From Mycolicibacterium duvalii (GTDB lineage: Bacteria; Actinomycetota; Actinomycetes; Mycobacteriales; Mycobacteriaceae), in contig NZ_AP022563.1 of assembly GCF_010726645.1 (NCBI RefSeq), positions 1,426,001 through 1,490,000 on the forward strand: a stretch of 64,000 nucleotides of DNA. Direction: 5' to 3'. Numbering within the stretch: position 1 is the stretch's first letter; each line of letters starts with the position of its first letter. Shown piece after piece: positions 48,902-57,517 of the stretch. A program made the position numbers and the translations under genes. Under the pieces are notes generated by a model. The model saw only the letters and a list, made by a program, of their open reading frames with translations. It ran no database searches and had not been told where the DNA came from.

Positions 48902-51040
48902 ATGCCCGCCGCCCGCCGCCCGAAGCAATCCGCACCCGCCGATGTCAGCGCCACCGGGGCAGTGAAGGGGACTGCGCCACAGGACGATCCGCGCAGCCAG
49001 CAGGGCCGCTACCTGACCACCGCTCAAGGAGTGCGCATCCCCGACACCGACCACTCCCTCAAGGCCGGCGTGCGCGGTCCGACGCTGATGGAGGACTTCC
49101 ATCTGCGGGAGAAGATCACCCACTTCGACCACGAACGCATCCCCGAGCGGGTGGTGCACGCCCGCGGCGCCGCCGCGCACGGCGTCTTCGAGGCCTACGG
49201 CAACGGCGCCAAATTCACCAAGGCCGCGTTCCTGGCCGCCAAGGGCAAGCAGACCGAGGTGTTCTGCCGGTTCTCCACGGTGCTGGGGTCGCGTGGGTCG
49301 GCCGACACGGTGCGCGACACCCGTGGGTTCGCGGTCAAGTTCTACACCGACGAAGGCAACTTCGACCTGGTCGGCAACAACATGCCGGTGTTCTTCATCC
49401 AGGACGGCATCAAGTTCCCCGACATCATCCATGCCGGCAAGCCGCATCCCGACGTGGAGATCCCACAGGCCCAGTCGGCGCACGACACCTTCTGGGACTT
49501 CGTGTCGCTGCACACCGAGGCCACCCACCATGTCTTCTGGAACATGAGCGACCGCGGCATCCCGCGCTCCTTCCGCACCATGGAGGGTTTCGGCGTGCAC
49601 ACGTTCCGGCTGGTCAATGCAAAGGGCCAGACCAGCCTGGTGAAGTTCCACTGGAAGCCGGTGGCCGGCGTGCACTCCCAGGTCTGGGAGGAAGCGCAGA
49701 TCACCGCCGGGTGCGACCCCGACTTTCACCGGCGGGACATGGCCGACGGCATCGAGTCCGGTGCCCCGCTGGAGTACGAACTGGGCGTGCAGGTCATGCC
49801 CGACGACGGCACTGACTCCTACGACGGCATCGACCTGCTGGACCCGACCAAGATCGTGCCGGAGGAACTGGTGCCGGTACAGCTGATCGGCAAACTCACC
49901 CTGAACCGCAACCCGACCAACTATTTCGCCGAGACCGAGCAGGTCGCCTTCCACACCGGAAACCTGGTGCCCGGGATCGAGGTGACCAACGACCCGCTGA
50001 TGCAGGCTCGGCTGTTCTCCTATCTCGACACCCAGCTCACCCGGCTGGGCGGCCCGAACTTCACCCAGCTGCCGATCAACCGTCCGCACTGCCCGGTCAA
50101 CGACATGTTGCGCGACGGCATGCACCAGACGGCCGTGCACGCGGGTCAGGCCCCGTACCGCCCCAACAGCATCGACGGCGGTGAGCCGGTGGTCGCCGAC
50201 GAGGACGAGGGTGCCTACGTCCCGACCCCGCGACCGGTCCAGGGCGAGGTGATGCGCGGCCAGCCGGCCTCGTTCGACGACCACTTCACCCAGGCGGCCA
50301 TGTTCTACCGGTCGCTGACCGACATAGAACAGGCGCACATCGCCGAGGCATTCACCTTCGAACTCGGGAAATGCTACGAGCAGGCGATCAAGGAACGGCA
50401 GCTGCAGGTGTTGGCCAACGTCGATGCGCAGTTGTGCGCGAAAGTCGCCGAAGGTCTCGGGCTGCCGGCGCCCAAGGGCAACCCGCCGGCCGACGTGGTC
50501 GTGTCTCCGGCGCTCTCCCAGGTCGTGACCACGCCCGGCCCGGTGGCGGGCCGCAAGGTGGCCGTCGTGGCCGACGGCTCTTCCGATCTGGCCGGTGTGG
50601 CCAAGCTGGCCAAGGCACTGGACAAGGTCGGCGCCAAGGCGATGGTTCTGGCCCCGGTCGGCGGCACCCTCAAATCGGGTCGCCGCACCGTCACCGTGGA
50701 CCGGACCTTCACCACCGCCCGCTCGATCGAATTCGACGCGGTGGTGATCGCCGACGGGGCACCCGACCGGCTCGACATCAAGCTCGCGGTGCTGTTGCAC
50801 GAGATGTACCGGCACTGCAAGCCGCTGGGCGCGTGGGGCGACGGACGCAAGCTGCTCGAAAGCGCGGATATCGCGCTCTCCGGACCGGGTGTGTTGACCG
50901 CGGGTGATGTGTCGACGTCGTTCAGCGCCGAGTTGGTGGCCGCGCTGGGCCTGCACCGGGTGTGGGAGCGCGCCGACGCGGTGATGGCCTCCGATGTGCC
51001 GCCCGTGCGCGCGACGTCGCGGCGCGGGAAGCGCAAGTAG
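48902..51040 (+). CDS. katE: Large-subunit monofunctional catalase with C-terminal flavodoxin-like domain (KatE/HPII type)
   Basis: The 712-residue clade 2 catalase destroys hydrogen peroxide. The active-site His is His86 in [15 protein letters not shown], the Asn lies in [12 protein letters not shown] (about residues 157-160) and the haem-ligand Tyr in [14 protein letters not shown]. The last 170 residues ([36 protein letters not shown]) form the DJ-1/amidotransferase-like extra domain of HPII enzymes. The ATG at 48902 follows GGAGG. It is followed by a UdgX remnant and an eRF1-like gene. Confidence 0.95.
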   Translation: MPAARRPKQSAPADVSATGAVKGTAPQDDPRSQQGRYLTTAQGVRIPDTDHSLKAGVRGPTLMEDFHLREKITHFDHERIPERVVHARGAAAHGVFEAYGNGAKFTKAAFLAAKGKQTEVFCRFSTVLGSRGSADTVRDTRGFAVKFYTDEGNFDLVGNNMPVFFIQDGIKFPDIIHAGKPHPDVEIPQAQSAHDTFWDFVSLHTEATHHVFWNMSDRGIPRSFRTMEGFGVHTFRLVNAKGQTSLVKFHWKPVAGVHSQVWEEAQITAGCDPDFHRRDMADGIESGAPLEYELGVQVMPDDGTDSYDGIDLLDPTKIVPEELVPVQLIGKLTLNRNPTNYFAETEQVAFHTGNLVPGIEVTNDPLMQARLFSYLDTQLTRLGGPNFTQLPINRPHCPVNDMLRDGMHQTAVHAGQAPYRPNSIDGGEPVVADEDEGAYVPTPRPVQGEVMRGQPASFDDHFTQAAMFYRSLTDIEQAHIAEAFTFELGKCYEQAIKERQLQVLANVDAQLCAKVAEGLGLPAPKGNPPADVVVSPALSQVVTTPGPVAGRKVAVVADGSSDLAGVAKLAKALDKVGAKAMVLAPVGGTLKSGRRTVTVDRTFTTARSIEFDAVVIADGAPDRLDIKLAVLLHEMYRHCKPLGAWGDGRKLLESADIALSGPGVLTAGDVSTSFSAELVAALGLHRVWERADAVMASDVPPVRATSRRGKRK

Positions 51041-51049
51041 CCACGCTCA

Positions 51050-51274
51050 GTGGCCTCGGCGCCGGGTACCCCGTCGAGCATCTCGAACCCGAAGGCCACC
51101 GCCGCGGACTTCCTGTCACCGGGCCGGGACCTCGACGATCTGGCCGCCGCGGCGCAGCGGTGCCGCGGCGGCCAGCTGTTCGAGGACCGGCGTGCGCCGG
51201 ACGCCGCCCGCGAGGAGTCTTTCGCGTCGCTGGTGGCCGATCTGCGCTTCGCCGCCCGACTTCTGGACGGTTGA
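51050..51274 (+). pseudogene. Remnant of a UdgX-like uracil-DNA-binding protein with internal deletion
   Basis: The 74-residue frame (GTG 51050) looks like the two ends of a UdgX-type protein. The first half, FLSPGRDLDDLAAAAQRCRG followed by GQLFEDR, resembles the family N terminus with its iron-sulfur region Cys (CRGC), though the second Cys is Gly here. The second half, APDAAREESFASLVADLRFA, resembles the family C terminus. Family members have about 200 residues; the whole core with the KRRIH loop is absent. No ribosome-binding site is visible. It could also be an unrelated small protein, so confidence is moderate. Confidence 0.5.
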
Positions 51275-51314
51275 ACCACGTTTCACTCCGGCGGCTGCGG
51301 GCACCCAGCAAGGC

Positions 51315-52424
51315 ATGCAGCCCACACGTTTTCGTCCGCTCGTCGACACGGCGGGGCCGTTCGCCTCTGTGGTCGTCGACGACTCCCACAACACCGCCGA
51401 CGCCGAGAAGCAGTTCGAGCTGCGGTGGCGCGCCGTCGCCGAGGAGTTGGGCGCGCAGGGCGCCGACGACGCCCTCATCGAGGCGGTACACGGTGGCCTG
51501 TCGGCCGGTGCGCAGCCTGTCGGGCGCGGTGGCAGGGCGGTGGTGGCGACCCGCGACGGCGCGCAACTCGTCGAGCGGTTGATCCGTTCTCCCGACATCC
51601 CGACCACGCGGGTGTCGGCACTGCCCTACTTGGTCCCGGTGATCATCCACGGAATCGACGACCCGCCCTACCTCACCGTGGTCGTCGATCACGCCGGCGT
51701 CGACGTCACGTCCCACCGCAACGGGCGCAGCGAGAGCATCACCGCCGAAGGTGACGCCTACCCGGTGCACAAGGCGTCGGGTTCGGAGGACGCGGGCTAC
51801 GGAGACACCCAGCGCACCGCCGAGGGGGCGCGCCTGAAGAACATTCAGGAAGCCGCTGCGGTCGTCACCACCACCTTCGACGACGTGGGGCCGGAGCTGG
51901 TGTTCGTCGTCGGGGAAGTGCGCTCGCGGGCCGACCTGGTGGCCAACCTCCCCCAGCGGGTGGCCGAGTGTGTGGTGGAGGTCAACGCCGGTGCCCGCGG
52001 CAGCATCGACGAGGAGGCTCTGCGGCACGATATCGACACCCGTCTGCAGCTGCGCCGTGTCGATACCATCGACGAAGCCGCACAACGCTTTCAAGCCGAG
52101 CTGCACCGGGAATCCGGCCTCGCCACCGAGGGACTCGCCGGGGTGTGCGCAGCATTGCGCGAAGGAGCGGTCGACACGTTGATGATCGGTGACATCGGTG
52201 CTGCCACAGTCCTGGTCGGAGATTCACCGACGCTGCTGGCCCCCACCCCTGAGGTGCTTTCCGAACTCGGTGCCGGAGGCTCGGCGACCACGGTGCGCGC
52301 CGACGAGGCGCTGCCGTTGGCCGCGGTCGCCGTCGACGCGAATCTGGTTGCGCTGGACGAGCGCGTCGCCCCTCGCGACGGGGTGGCCGCCCTGTTGCGC
52401 TACGCGCCGCGCACCTCTGCCTGA
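51315..52424 (+). CDS. Bacterial eRF1-family protein (baeRF; Rv2629/Balon-like)
   Basis: This 369-residue protein closely follows M. tuberculosis Rv2629: [20 protein letters not shown] at the start, [40 protein letters not shown]-type [34 protein letters not shown], and a C-terminal half ending [11 protein letters not shown]. Rv2629 belongs to the bacterial archaeo-eukaryotic-type release factor family, which includes the ribosome hibernation factor Balon. These proteins bind the ribosomal A site in stress. The ATG at 51315 gives the Rv2629-like N terminus. Placement beside katE suits a stress-induced product. Function is inferred from family. Confidence 0.85.
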   Translation: MQPTRFRPLVDTAGPFASVVVDDSHNTADAEKQFELRWRAVAEELGAQGADDALIEAVHGGLSAGAQPVGRGGRAVVATRDGAQLVERLIRSPDIPTTRVSALPYLVPVIIHGIDDPPYLTVVVDHAGVDVTSHRNGRSESITAEGDAYPVHKASGSEDAGYGDTQRTAEGARLKNIQEAAAVVTTTFDDVGPELVFVVGEVRSRADLVANLPQRVAECVVEVNAGARGSIDEEALRHDIDTRLQLRRVDTIDEAAQRFQAELHRESGLATEGLAGVCAALREGAVDTLMIGDIGAATVLVGDSPTLLAPTPEVLSELGAGGSATTVRADEALPLAAVAVDANLVALDERVAPRDGVAALLRYAPRTSA

Positions 52425-53563
52425 TCGGTAGTCCCGACCACCTCCATCAGCAGCACTGCACCGTTTACCGAATCGTCGGTGCCGCGAAATGCTGTGCACA
52501 TCAACCTAATACGCGTAGAACGTCCCCGGCGGTCGACGGCGTCGACGGTCATCTCCTCAATGGAGCCGGCATCCACGAAGACTCGGCCGAGCAACGGCTT
52601 CACGGCTTCGGTCGGCAATCCGATGTCGAGGTTGGACAGCGGCACGCCGAGCGCTTCATCGCGACGCAGACCCCAGAGTTCCTCGCACTTGCGATTCCAC
52701 AGCATCACCCGCATCTGACGGTCCACCACCGCCAGGCCCATGCGTATCGAGCCGGTCAGCGATTCGGTGAACGCGGTGGCCTCGTCGAGCTCGAGGCTGC
52801 GTTCCCGCAACGCCTCGTTGATGGTGTGCAGTTCGTCGTTGGTGGACTGCAGCTCCTCGTTGATGGTCTCGAGTTCTTCGTTGGTGGACTGCAGTTCCTC
52901 GTTGGTGGTCTCGAGTTCCTCGACCGTCGATTGCAGTTCCTCGTTGGTGGTCTCGAGTTCTTCGTTGGTGGACTGCAGTTCCTCGTAGGCGGTTTCGACC
53001 TGGCGGTTGGTCTCCACCACCTGGTCGATCAAGGTGCGGTTGGCGGTGACGTCGAAGAACACGATCGACACCCCCAGCAGACCGTTCTCGACGTCGACGA
53101 GGGGGTCGACGTGGATCTCGAACCATGCCGGATCCGAACCCGCCCGCTGCCACTGCACATCCTGGATCAGGGCCGTTCGGCGTTCCACCTTCGCCTGCTC
53201 GACATGGCTGCGCAGCTCGACCGGACGGTAGGACACGTCGAGGTCGCGCAGTCCCCGGCCGATGTCGCGAGCCGACAGGCCGAACGTGACCTCGGCCTGT
53301 TGGTTGATCATGGCCACGGTGTCGTCTCCGGTGACCACGATCTGCGCCACCGGACTGGCGCGGAACGCGAGGTCGCGGATGGCGTCCATCCCGGAGACCT
53401 CGGCGTGGCGTTCAACCATCCCGCCCGGCGCCGAGCGCTCAGCGCCGGCGGGGTCGGTGCTGACCCGGCGGAAGATCCGATACCTCAGATTCAGCGGTGT
53501 GAACCGGTCGGTGTGACTCAGCAGCATCTCCGCGTGGCCGAGGAACAACACGCCTCGCGGGCC
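52400..53563 (-). CDS. CheR-PAS signalling protein, 3' part after a frameshift
   Basis: This is the downstream part of a gene whose upstream part is at 53518-54288. It resumes the CheR C terminus ([20 protein letters not shown]) and continues with a PAS domain ([20 protein letters not shown]), a long coiled coil of 14-residue repeats ([14 protein letters not shown] type, about 52826-52990) and a second PAS domain ([20 protein letters not shown]). The coiled coil is typical of this CheR-PAS family and should carry a signal between modules. No histidine kinase or GGDEF domain follows. A GTG at 53551 could restart translation but would cut off CheR. The shift is one missing base near 53551-53562. 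Confidence 0.8.
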   Translation of the reverse strand, partial: GPRGVLFLGHAEMLLSHTDRFTPLNLRYRIFRRVSTDPAGAERSAPGGMVERHAEVSGMDAIRDLAFRASPVAQIVVTGDDTVAMINQQAEVTFGLSARDIGRGLRDLDVSYRPVELRSHVEQAKVERRTALIQDVQWQRAGSDPAWFEIHVDPLVDVENGLLGVSIVFFDVTANRTLIDQVVETNRQVETAYEELQSTNEELETTNEELQSTVEELETTNEELQSTNEELETINEELQSTNDELHTINEALRERSLELDEATAFTESLTGSIRMGLAVVDRQMRVMLWNRKCEELWGLRRDEALGVPLSNLDIGLPTEAVKPLLGRVFVDAGSIEEMTVDAVDRRGRSTRIRLMCTAFRGTDDSVNGAVLLMEVVGTTDQAEVRGA

Positions 53564-54288
53564 AGGGCGAAGTGCAGGCGGCTGAGCACGCTGCGTTGGG
53601 TGTCGGCGTTGAGGTACATCAGCGTGTTGCGGCACACCAGCAGGTCGACCCGCGAGATCGGGGCGTCTCTGACCAGGTCGTTGCGTCCGAAGATGACCGC
53701 GCGGCGCAGGTCCTTGTGGAACACGTACCGGCCGTTGACCGGCTCGAAGTACCGGTCGAGCAGCTCTGCGGGTACCGATTCGACGGCTTTGGCGTCGTAG
53801 GAGGCCGTACGCGCCTCACTGAGCGCCTCATCGTCGACATCGGTGGCGTAGATTTTCACGCGTTGGCGGAACTCCTCGGCGCCGACGGCCTCGGCCAGAA
53901 TCATCGCCAGCGTGTAGGCCTCCTGACCGGAGGCACAGCCTGCGCTCCACACCCTGATCGGGTCGGACGGATTCCGCTCGGCCAGCAGGGCCGGCACGAC
54001 CTCGGCGCGCAGATAATCCCATGCCGGGGCGTCCCGGAAGAAGCCGGTGACGTTGATCAGAATCGTGTTGAACAGCATGGAGAACTCGTCGGCGGAGGCC
54101 TGCAGCGTGTCGAGGTACTCCTCGAACGACGACTGCCCCACCTGTTCCATGCGGTGCGGCACCCGTCGCATCAGCGAGGTGCGCTTGTATCCGGTGAAGT
54201 CGAACCCACGGGTATCCCGGACATACCGCAGAAGTGCTTCGAAGGCCTCAGCCTCTTCGTCGGAGTCGTCGTCCACACCGGAGTCCAT
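53518..54288 (-). CDS. cheR: CheR-type protein methyltransferase, 5' part before a frameshift
   Basis: This 256-residue part begins [20 protein letters not shown] and holds the CheR N-terminal helical domain ([19 protein letters not shown]) and the SAM-binding methyltransferase domain ([53 protein letters not shown]). CheR methylates glutamates of chemoreceptors. The frame ends [13 protein letters not shown] instead of the expected [13 protein letters not shown], which is present in the next frame, so the gene is frameshifted just before its last CheR helix. No receptor gene (MCP) lies in the window. Confidence 0.85.
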   Translation of the reverse strand: MDSGVDDDSDEEAEAFEALLRYVRDTRGFDFTGYKRTSLMRRVPHRMEQVGQSSFEEYLDTLQASADEFSMLFNTILINVTGFFRDAPAWDYLRAEVVPALLAERNPSDPIRVWSAGCASGQEAYTLAMILAEAVGAEEFRQRVKIYATDVDDEALSEARTASYDAKAVESVPAELLDRYFEPVNGRYVFHKDLRRAVIFGRNDLVRDAPISRVDLLVCRNTLMYLNADTQRSVLSRLHFALAREACCSSATRRCC

Positions 54289-54420
54289 GCGCCGAGAATG
54301 CCAGAATCGGGCCGTTGGCTCGCCCATTGCGCGGAAACGCAGGTCCTACGGGGCGGGCAGCAACCTTCCAGCCATACGAAATGACCTTCTGGACAGGCGT
54401 TTTCGTGGGCCGCGTGGCTG

Positions 54421-55569
54421 TTACCGGGCCAGCGCGGCGTCGACGCCCTCCACGGCAGCCTGATAGACGATCTCCGCGTCGGTGGCGATTCGGTCCCAGC
54501 AGTACCGCGACCGGATTCTGGCCCGCCCGGCAAGTCCCATGCCCTGCCGCAGCACACTCCGATGCAGCACGGAGTGCACGGCGCGGCCCAGCGCTCGGGT
54601 GTTTCCGGGCGGTACGAGCAGCCCCGTGACGTCGGCGACGATCGCGTCCCGCGGGCCACCCGCCTCGACCGCGACCACCGCCACACCCGATGCCATCGCC
54701 CGCAGCGCCAGGGTCGCGTGCGGGTCGTAGGCCGACGGGCACACGGCCGTGTCGGCGGTTCTGAGCAGCTCACAGAGCTCGTGTTCGGTGGGGGCGGCGA
54801 GCACGCCGACCCGGGCGCCGACACCGGCGCGCCGCACCATGCGGTGTACCCGGTCGAGATCACGCGGGTCGGCCGGCTGCATCGTGGCGATCGTCAGCTC
54901 GGCGGTGGTCAGTGACGGCATCACCGTGATCAGTTCGTCGACGCCGCAATGTTCGGCGAGGTTGTGTGTCAGTGACACCACGCGGTGGCGGCTCGGACTC
55001 GGCGTAGCCGGTGGCGTCGCGGCACCGACCTCGTCGACGTCGACACCGGCCGGCAACACCGCGACCCGCGCTCGGGGGCACCCCATCCGGATCACCTCGA
55101 GTTTGTCATCGGTGCAGGTGGTGGTCACCATGGTGGCGTTCTTGGCCAACAAGGCCTCGATCTTGGCCGCGTCGTTCGGTGCGCCGGCGGGTCTTGCATA
55201 CCGCGCAGCTGTGGTGGACAGCCCGTGAAAGCCCTGCACTGTGGCCACCGGCGCCTTCTTGGCTGCCAGTTGGGCGGCCAGCCCGTAGGCCCGGCCGGTG
55301 CAGTGCACGACGTCGGGTCGGTCGGACTGCCAGGCATCGAGCAGAAATCGACTCATCTCACCGACCAACGGCAGGAGGGCTTCCGGTCGGCGATCGTCGA
55401 TGGTGTGCACCGGCACCGGCACCGGGACGTAGCGGGCGTCCCGGGCCTGGCGGTCGGTGCCGTCAGCGGAGTACACCTGCACGTCGTGGCCTCGTCGGGT
55501 CAGCGCGTCGGCCATCGTGGCGAGATCGTAGGTTCGGTCCGACAGATCCCCCACCAAAGCCAGTCTCAT
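54421..55569 (-). CDS. GT4-family glycosyltransferase
   Basis: This 382-residue GT-B glycosyltransferase has an N-terminal acceptor domain (MRLALVGDLSDRTYDLATMA, PDVVHCTGRAYGLAAQLAAK) and a C-terminal nucleotide-sugar domain ending with the GT4 pattern CPSAYDPHATLALRAMASGV, AVVAVEAGGPRDAIV and VTGLLVPPGNTRALGRAV. In the usual E-x7-E motif the first acidic residue is Asp (AYDPHATLALRA) and the second is not obvious, so activity may be altered. The ATG at 55569 follows GAGGGG. It lies between the CheR-PAS gene (same strand) and the divergent cheB. Sugar and acceptor are unknown. Confidence 0.87.
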   Translation of the reverse strand: MRLALVGDLSDRTYDLATMADALTRRGHDVQVYSADGTDRQARDARYVPVPVPVHTIDDRRPEALLPLVGEMSRFLLDAWQSDRPDVVHCTGRAYGLAAQLAAKKAPVATVQGFHGLSTTAARYARPAGAPNDAAKIEALLAKNATMVTTTCTDDKLEVIRMGCPRARVAVLPAGVDVDEVGAATPPATPSPSRHRVVSLTHNLAEHCGVDELITVMPSLTTAELTIATMQPADPRDLDRVHRMVRRAGVGARVGVLAAPTEHELCELLRTADTAVCPSAYDPHATLALRAMASGVAVVAVEAGGPRDAIVADVTGLLVPPGNTRALGRAVHSVLHRSVLRQGMGLAGRARIRSRYCWDRIATDAEIVYQAAVEGVDAALAR

Positions 55570-55737
55570 ACAACCCCTCACTACGACGGCGACTCTGCAC
55601 CCATCAGGTTGGGAGTCCACTTCGTTGGCTACGCAAACTTTTCGACCGGATCGCTTCGTTCGGCGTCCCGAACCGTTCGTATTTCGGATATGAGCGGTCT
55701 GCCCCTCATCGTCTGCATAACGGCCGATAGTGGGGGT

Positions 55738-56763
55738 ATGCGCGCGTTCGTGAACTCCGACTCGGAGCAGCAGGCCGAGGGCGTGGTGGCGATCGGCGGA
55801 TCGGCAGGTGGCGTGGAGGCGCTGTCCAAGATCGCCGCCGGGCTGCCCGCGGACCTGCCGTACGCGGTGCTGATGGCGCTGCATCTGTCCGCGGGCGGCC
55901 CGAGTGTGCTCGCGCAGATCATCGAACGCCGGGGTCCCCTCAGGGCGGTCTCGGCCCAGCAGGGAGCCGTCATGCAGGCAGAACACATCTATGTCGCGGT
56001 GCCGGGCCGCCACCTGCTCAGCTGCGATCATCGGATCGTGCTCTCGGATGGGCCGAGCGAGAACGGCCACCGCCCGGCCCTGAACGCGATGTTCCGTTCG
56101 GTCGCGCTCGCGTTCGGCCCCGCCGCGATCGGGGTGCTGCTCTCCGGGGTGCTCGACGACGGTGTGCTCGGGCTGGCAGCGGTCCGCGCCCGCGGCGGGG
56201 TCACCCTGTGCCAGACGCCTTCGGATGCGTTGTTTCCCGACATGCCGGCGCACGCAATCCAGGCGGGCGTCGTCGATCAGACCGCCACCGCTGCCGACCT
56301 CGGCCCGCTGATCGGCAAACTCTGCAAACGTCACCGCGACTGCGACGTCCCCCGTCCGCCGGACGGTTACATGGAGCTGGAGAACCGCATCGCGATGGCG
56401 GACCGTTTCTCCACCGGTATCAGCGGTGAGTCTCTGGGCCCGCCTTCAGGGTTCACCTGCCCTGACTGCAACGGCTCCCTGCATGCCCTCGGCGACGGGC
56501 GGTTCCGTTGTCAGGTGGGCCACGCGTGGACAGCCGACTCGTTGCTCTCGGAGCGTGATGAGGAAGTCCAGCGGGCTCTCTGGATCGCGGTCCGCATCCT
56601 GCATGAGAAGTCGCGGCTGGTGCATCAGCTCGCGGTGAAGGCGACGTCGGCTGCGGTGCGCGACCGCTACCTCGCGCTGGCCGAAGAGGCCGACAAAGCC
56701 CAGTCCGTGCTGCGCGAGAGGCTGGCCCCCTCGACACCCCGACCCACTCCGCGAGATGTCTGA
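55738..56763 (+). CDS. cheB: CheB-type methylesterase without receiver domain
   Basis: The 341-residue protein is a stand-alone CheB catalytic domain, which removes methyl groups (or deamidates glutamine) on receptor proteins. Catalytic Ser is in AIGGSAGGVEALSKI, His in VLMALHLSAGG and Asp in VLLSGVLDDGVLGL. There is no N-terminal response-regulator domain. The C terminus adds a zinc-ribbon-like segment (FTCPDCNGSLHALGDGRF, then RCQVGHAW) and a helical tail. I chose ATG 55738; an upstream ATG at 55690 is possible. It overlaps the next gene by eight bases and diverges from the CheR-PAS/glycosyltransferase pair. Confidence 0.9.
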   Translation: MRAFVNSDSEQQAEGVVAIGGSAGGVEALSKIAAGLPADLPYAVLMALHLSAGGPSVLAQIIERRGPLRAVSAQQGAVMQAEHIYVAVPGRHLLSCDHRIVLSDGPSENGHRPALNAMFRSVALAFGPAAIGVLLSGVLDDGVLGLAAVRARGGVTLCQTPSDALFPDMPAHAIQAGVVDQTATAADLGPLIGKLCKRHRDCDVPRPPDGYMELENRIAMADRFSTGISGESLGPPSGFTCPDCNGSLHALGDGRFRCQVGHAWTADSLLSERDEEVQRALWIAVRILHEKSRLVHQLAVKATSAAVRDRYLALAEEADKAQSVLRERLAPSTPRPTPRDV

Positions 56764-57507
56764 ACAGCACTTGGTGTCCATCACCATCCGATACGGACCC
56801 GACCGGATCACCCTGGCGATGTCGGGGACCTGGACAGCTCGACCTACCGGGAGGTGCGCGACAGCGTCATCAAGGCCGCCCTCGACGAGCCAAGAGTCGT
56901 CGAGGTCGACGTCAGCAACCTGCAGGTGCCGTCCGGTTCAGCGTGGACGGCGTTCACCAGCGCCCGCTGGCACGTCAGTACGTGGCCCGACATCCCGATC
57001 ATCCTGGTCTGCAGCGACGACCAGCGCCGAGCCGCGATCAAACGCAACGCGATCGAGCGCTATGTCCCCGTCTACGCCCACTCACCCGGAGACTCCGAGT
57101 TGATCGTGGACACACGCCGCGTCCGTCGGCGCGCTCGAGCCGAGCTACCGGCCACGCTGAGCAGTCTGCGCGGAAGCCGTCAGCTCATTTCGCAGTGGCT
57201 GCACGAATGGGATCGCCCGGAAGCCGGGATCACCGCGCAGACGATCGCCACCGTGTTCATCGACAACGTGCTGCGCCACACCTCGAGCGCACCGACGCTG
57301 GTGCTCGAAGCCGGCCCGAGGACCGTGGCCGTCGCGGTCAGCGACAGCAGCCATCGACCCGCGGTGCGGCACGAGCATGCAGAGTCCGGCGCCCACACCG
57401 TCTCCGGTCTGGCCATCGTCGCGGCGCTGAGCCGCGCGTGGGGCTCTCACCCCAGGACCGACGGGAAGACGGTGTGGGCGCTCCTCGGACCCGAGAACTA
57501 CCTGTAG
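56756..57507 (+). pseudogene. STAS plus HATPase (anti-sigma-like) protein, frameshifted
   Basis: Reading from ATG 56756 gives SEQHLVSITIRYGPDRITLA, the start of a STAS (anti-anti-sigma) domain. After AMSG near 56822 the frame changes: the continuation DLDSSTYREVRDSVIKAALD is one base off, open to 57507. The rest is a STAS domain (VVEVDVSNLQVPSGSAWTAF) joined to an RsbW-like ATPase (ITAQTIATVFIDNVLRHTSS with N-box Asn, VSGLAIVAALSRAW). Restoring one G in the GGGG run at 56821-56827 gives one protein of about 250 residues. Such fusions belong to partner-switching signalling. It overlaps the cheB stop. Confidence 0.8.
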
Positions 57508-57517
57508 GGCCTGCGGG

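Noticed and set aside
52740..52990. Short regular repeats that could suggest a CRISPR or satellite array
   Set aside because: The repeats have no spacers and encode a heptad coiled coil in frame within the CheR-PAS gene.
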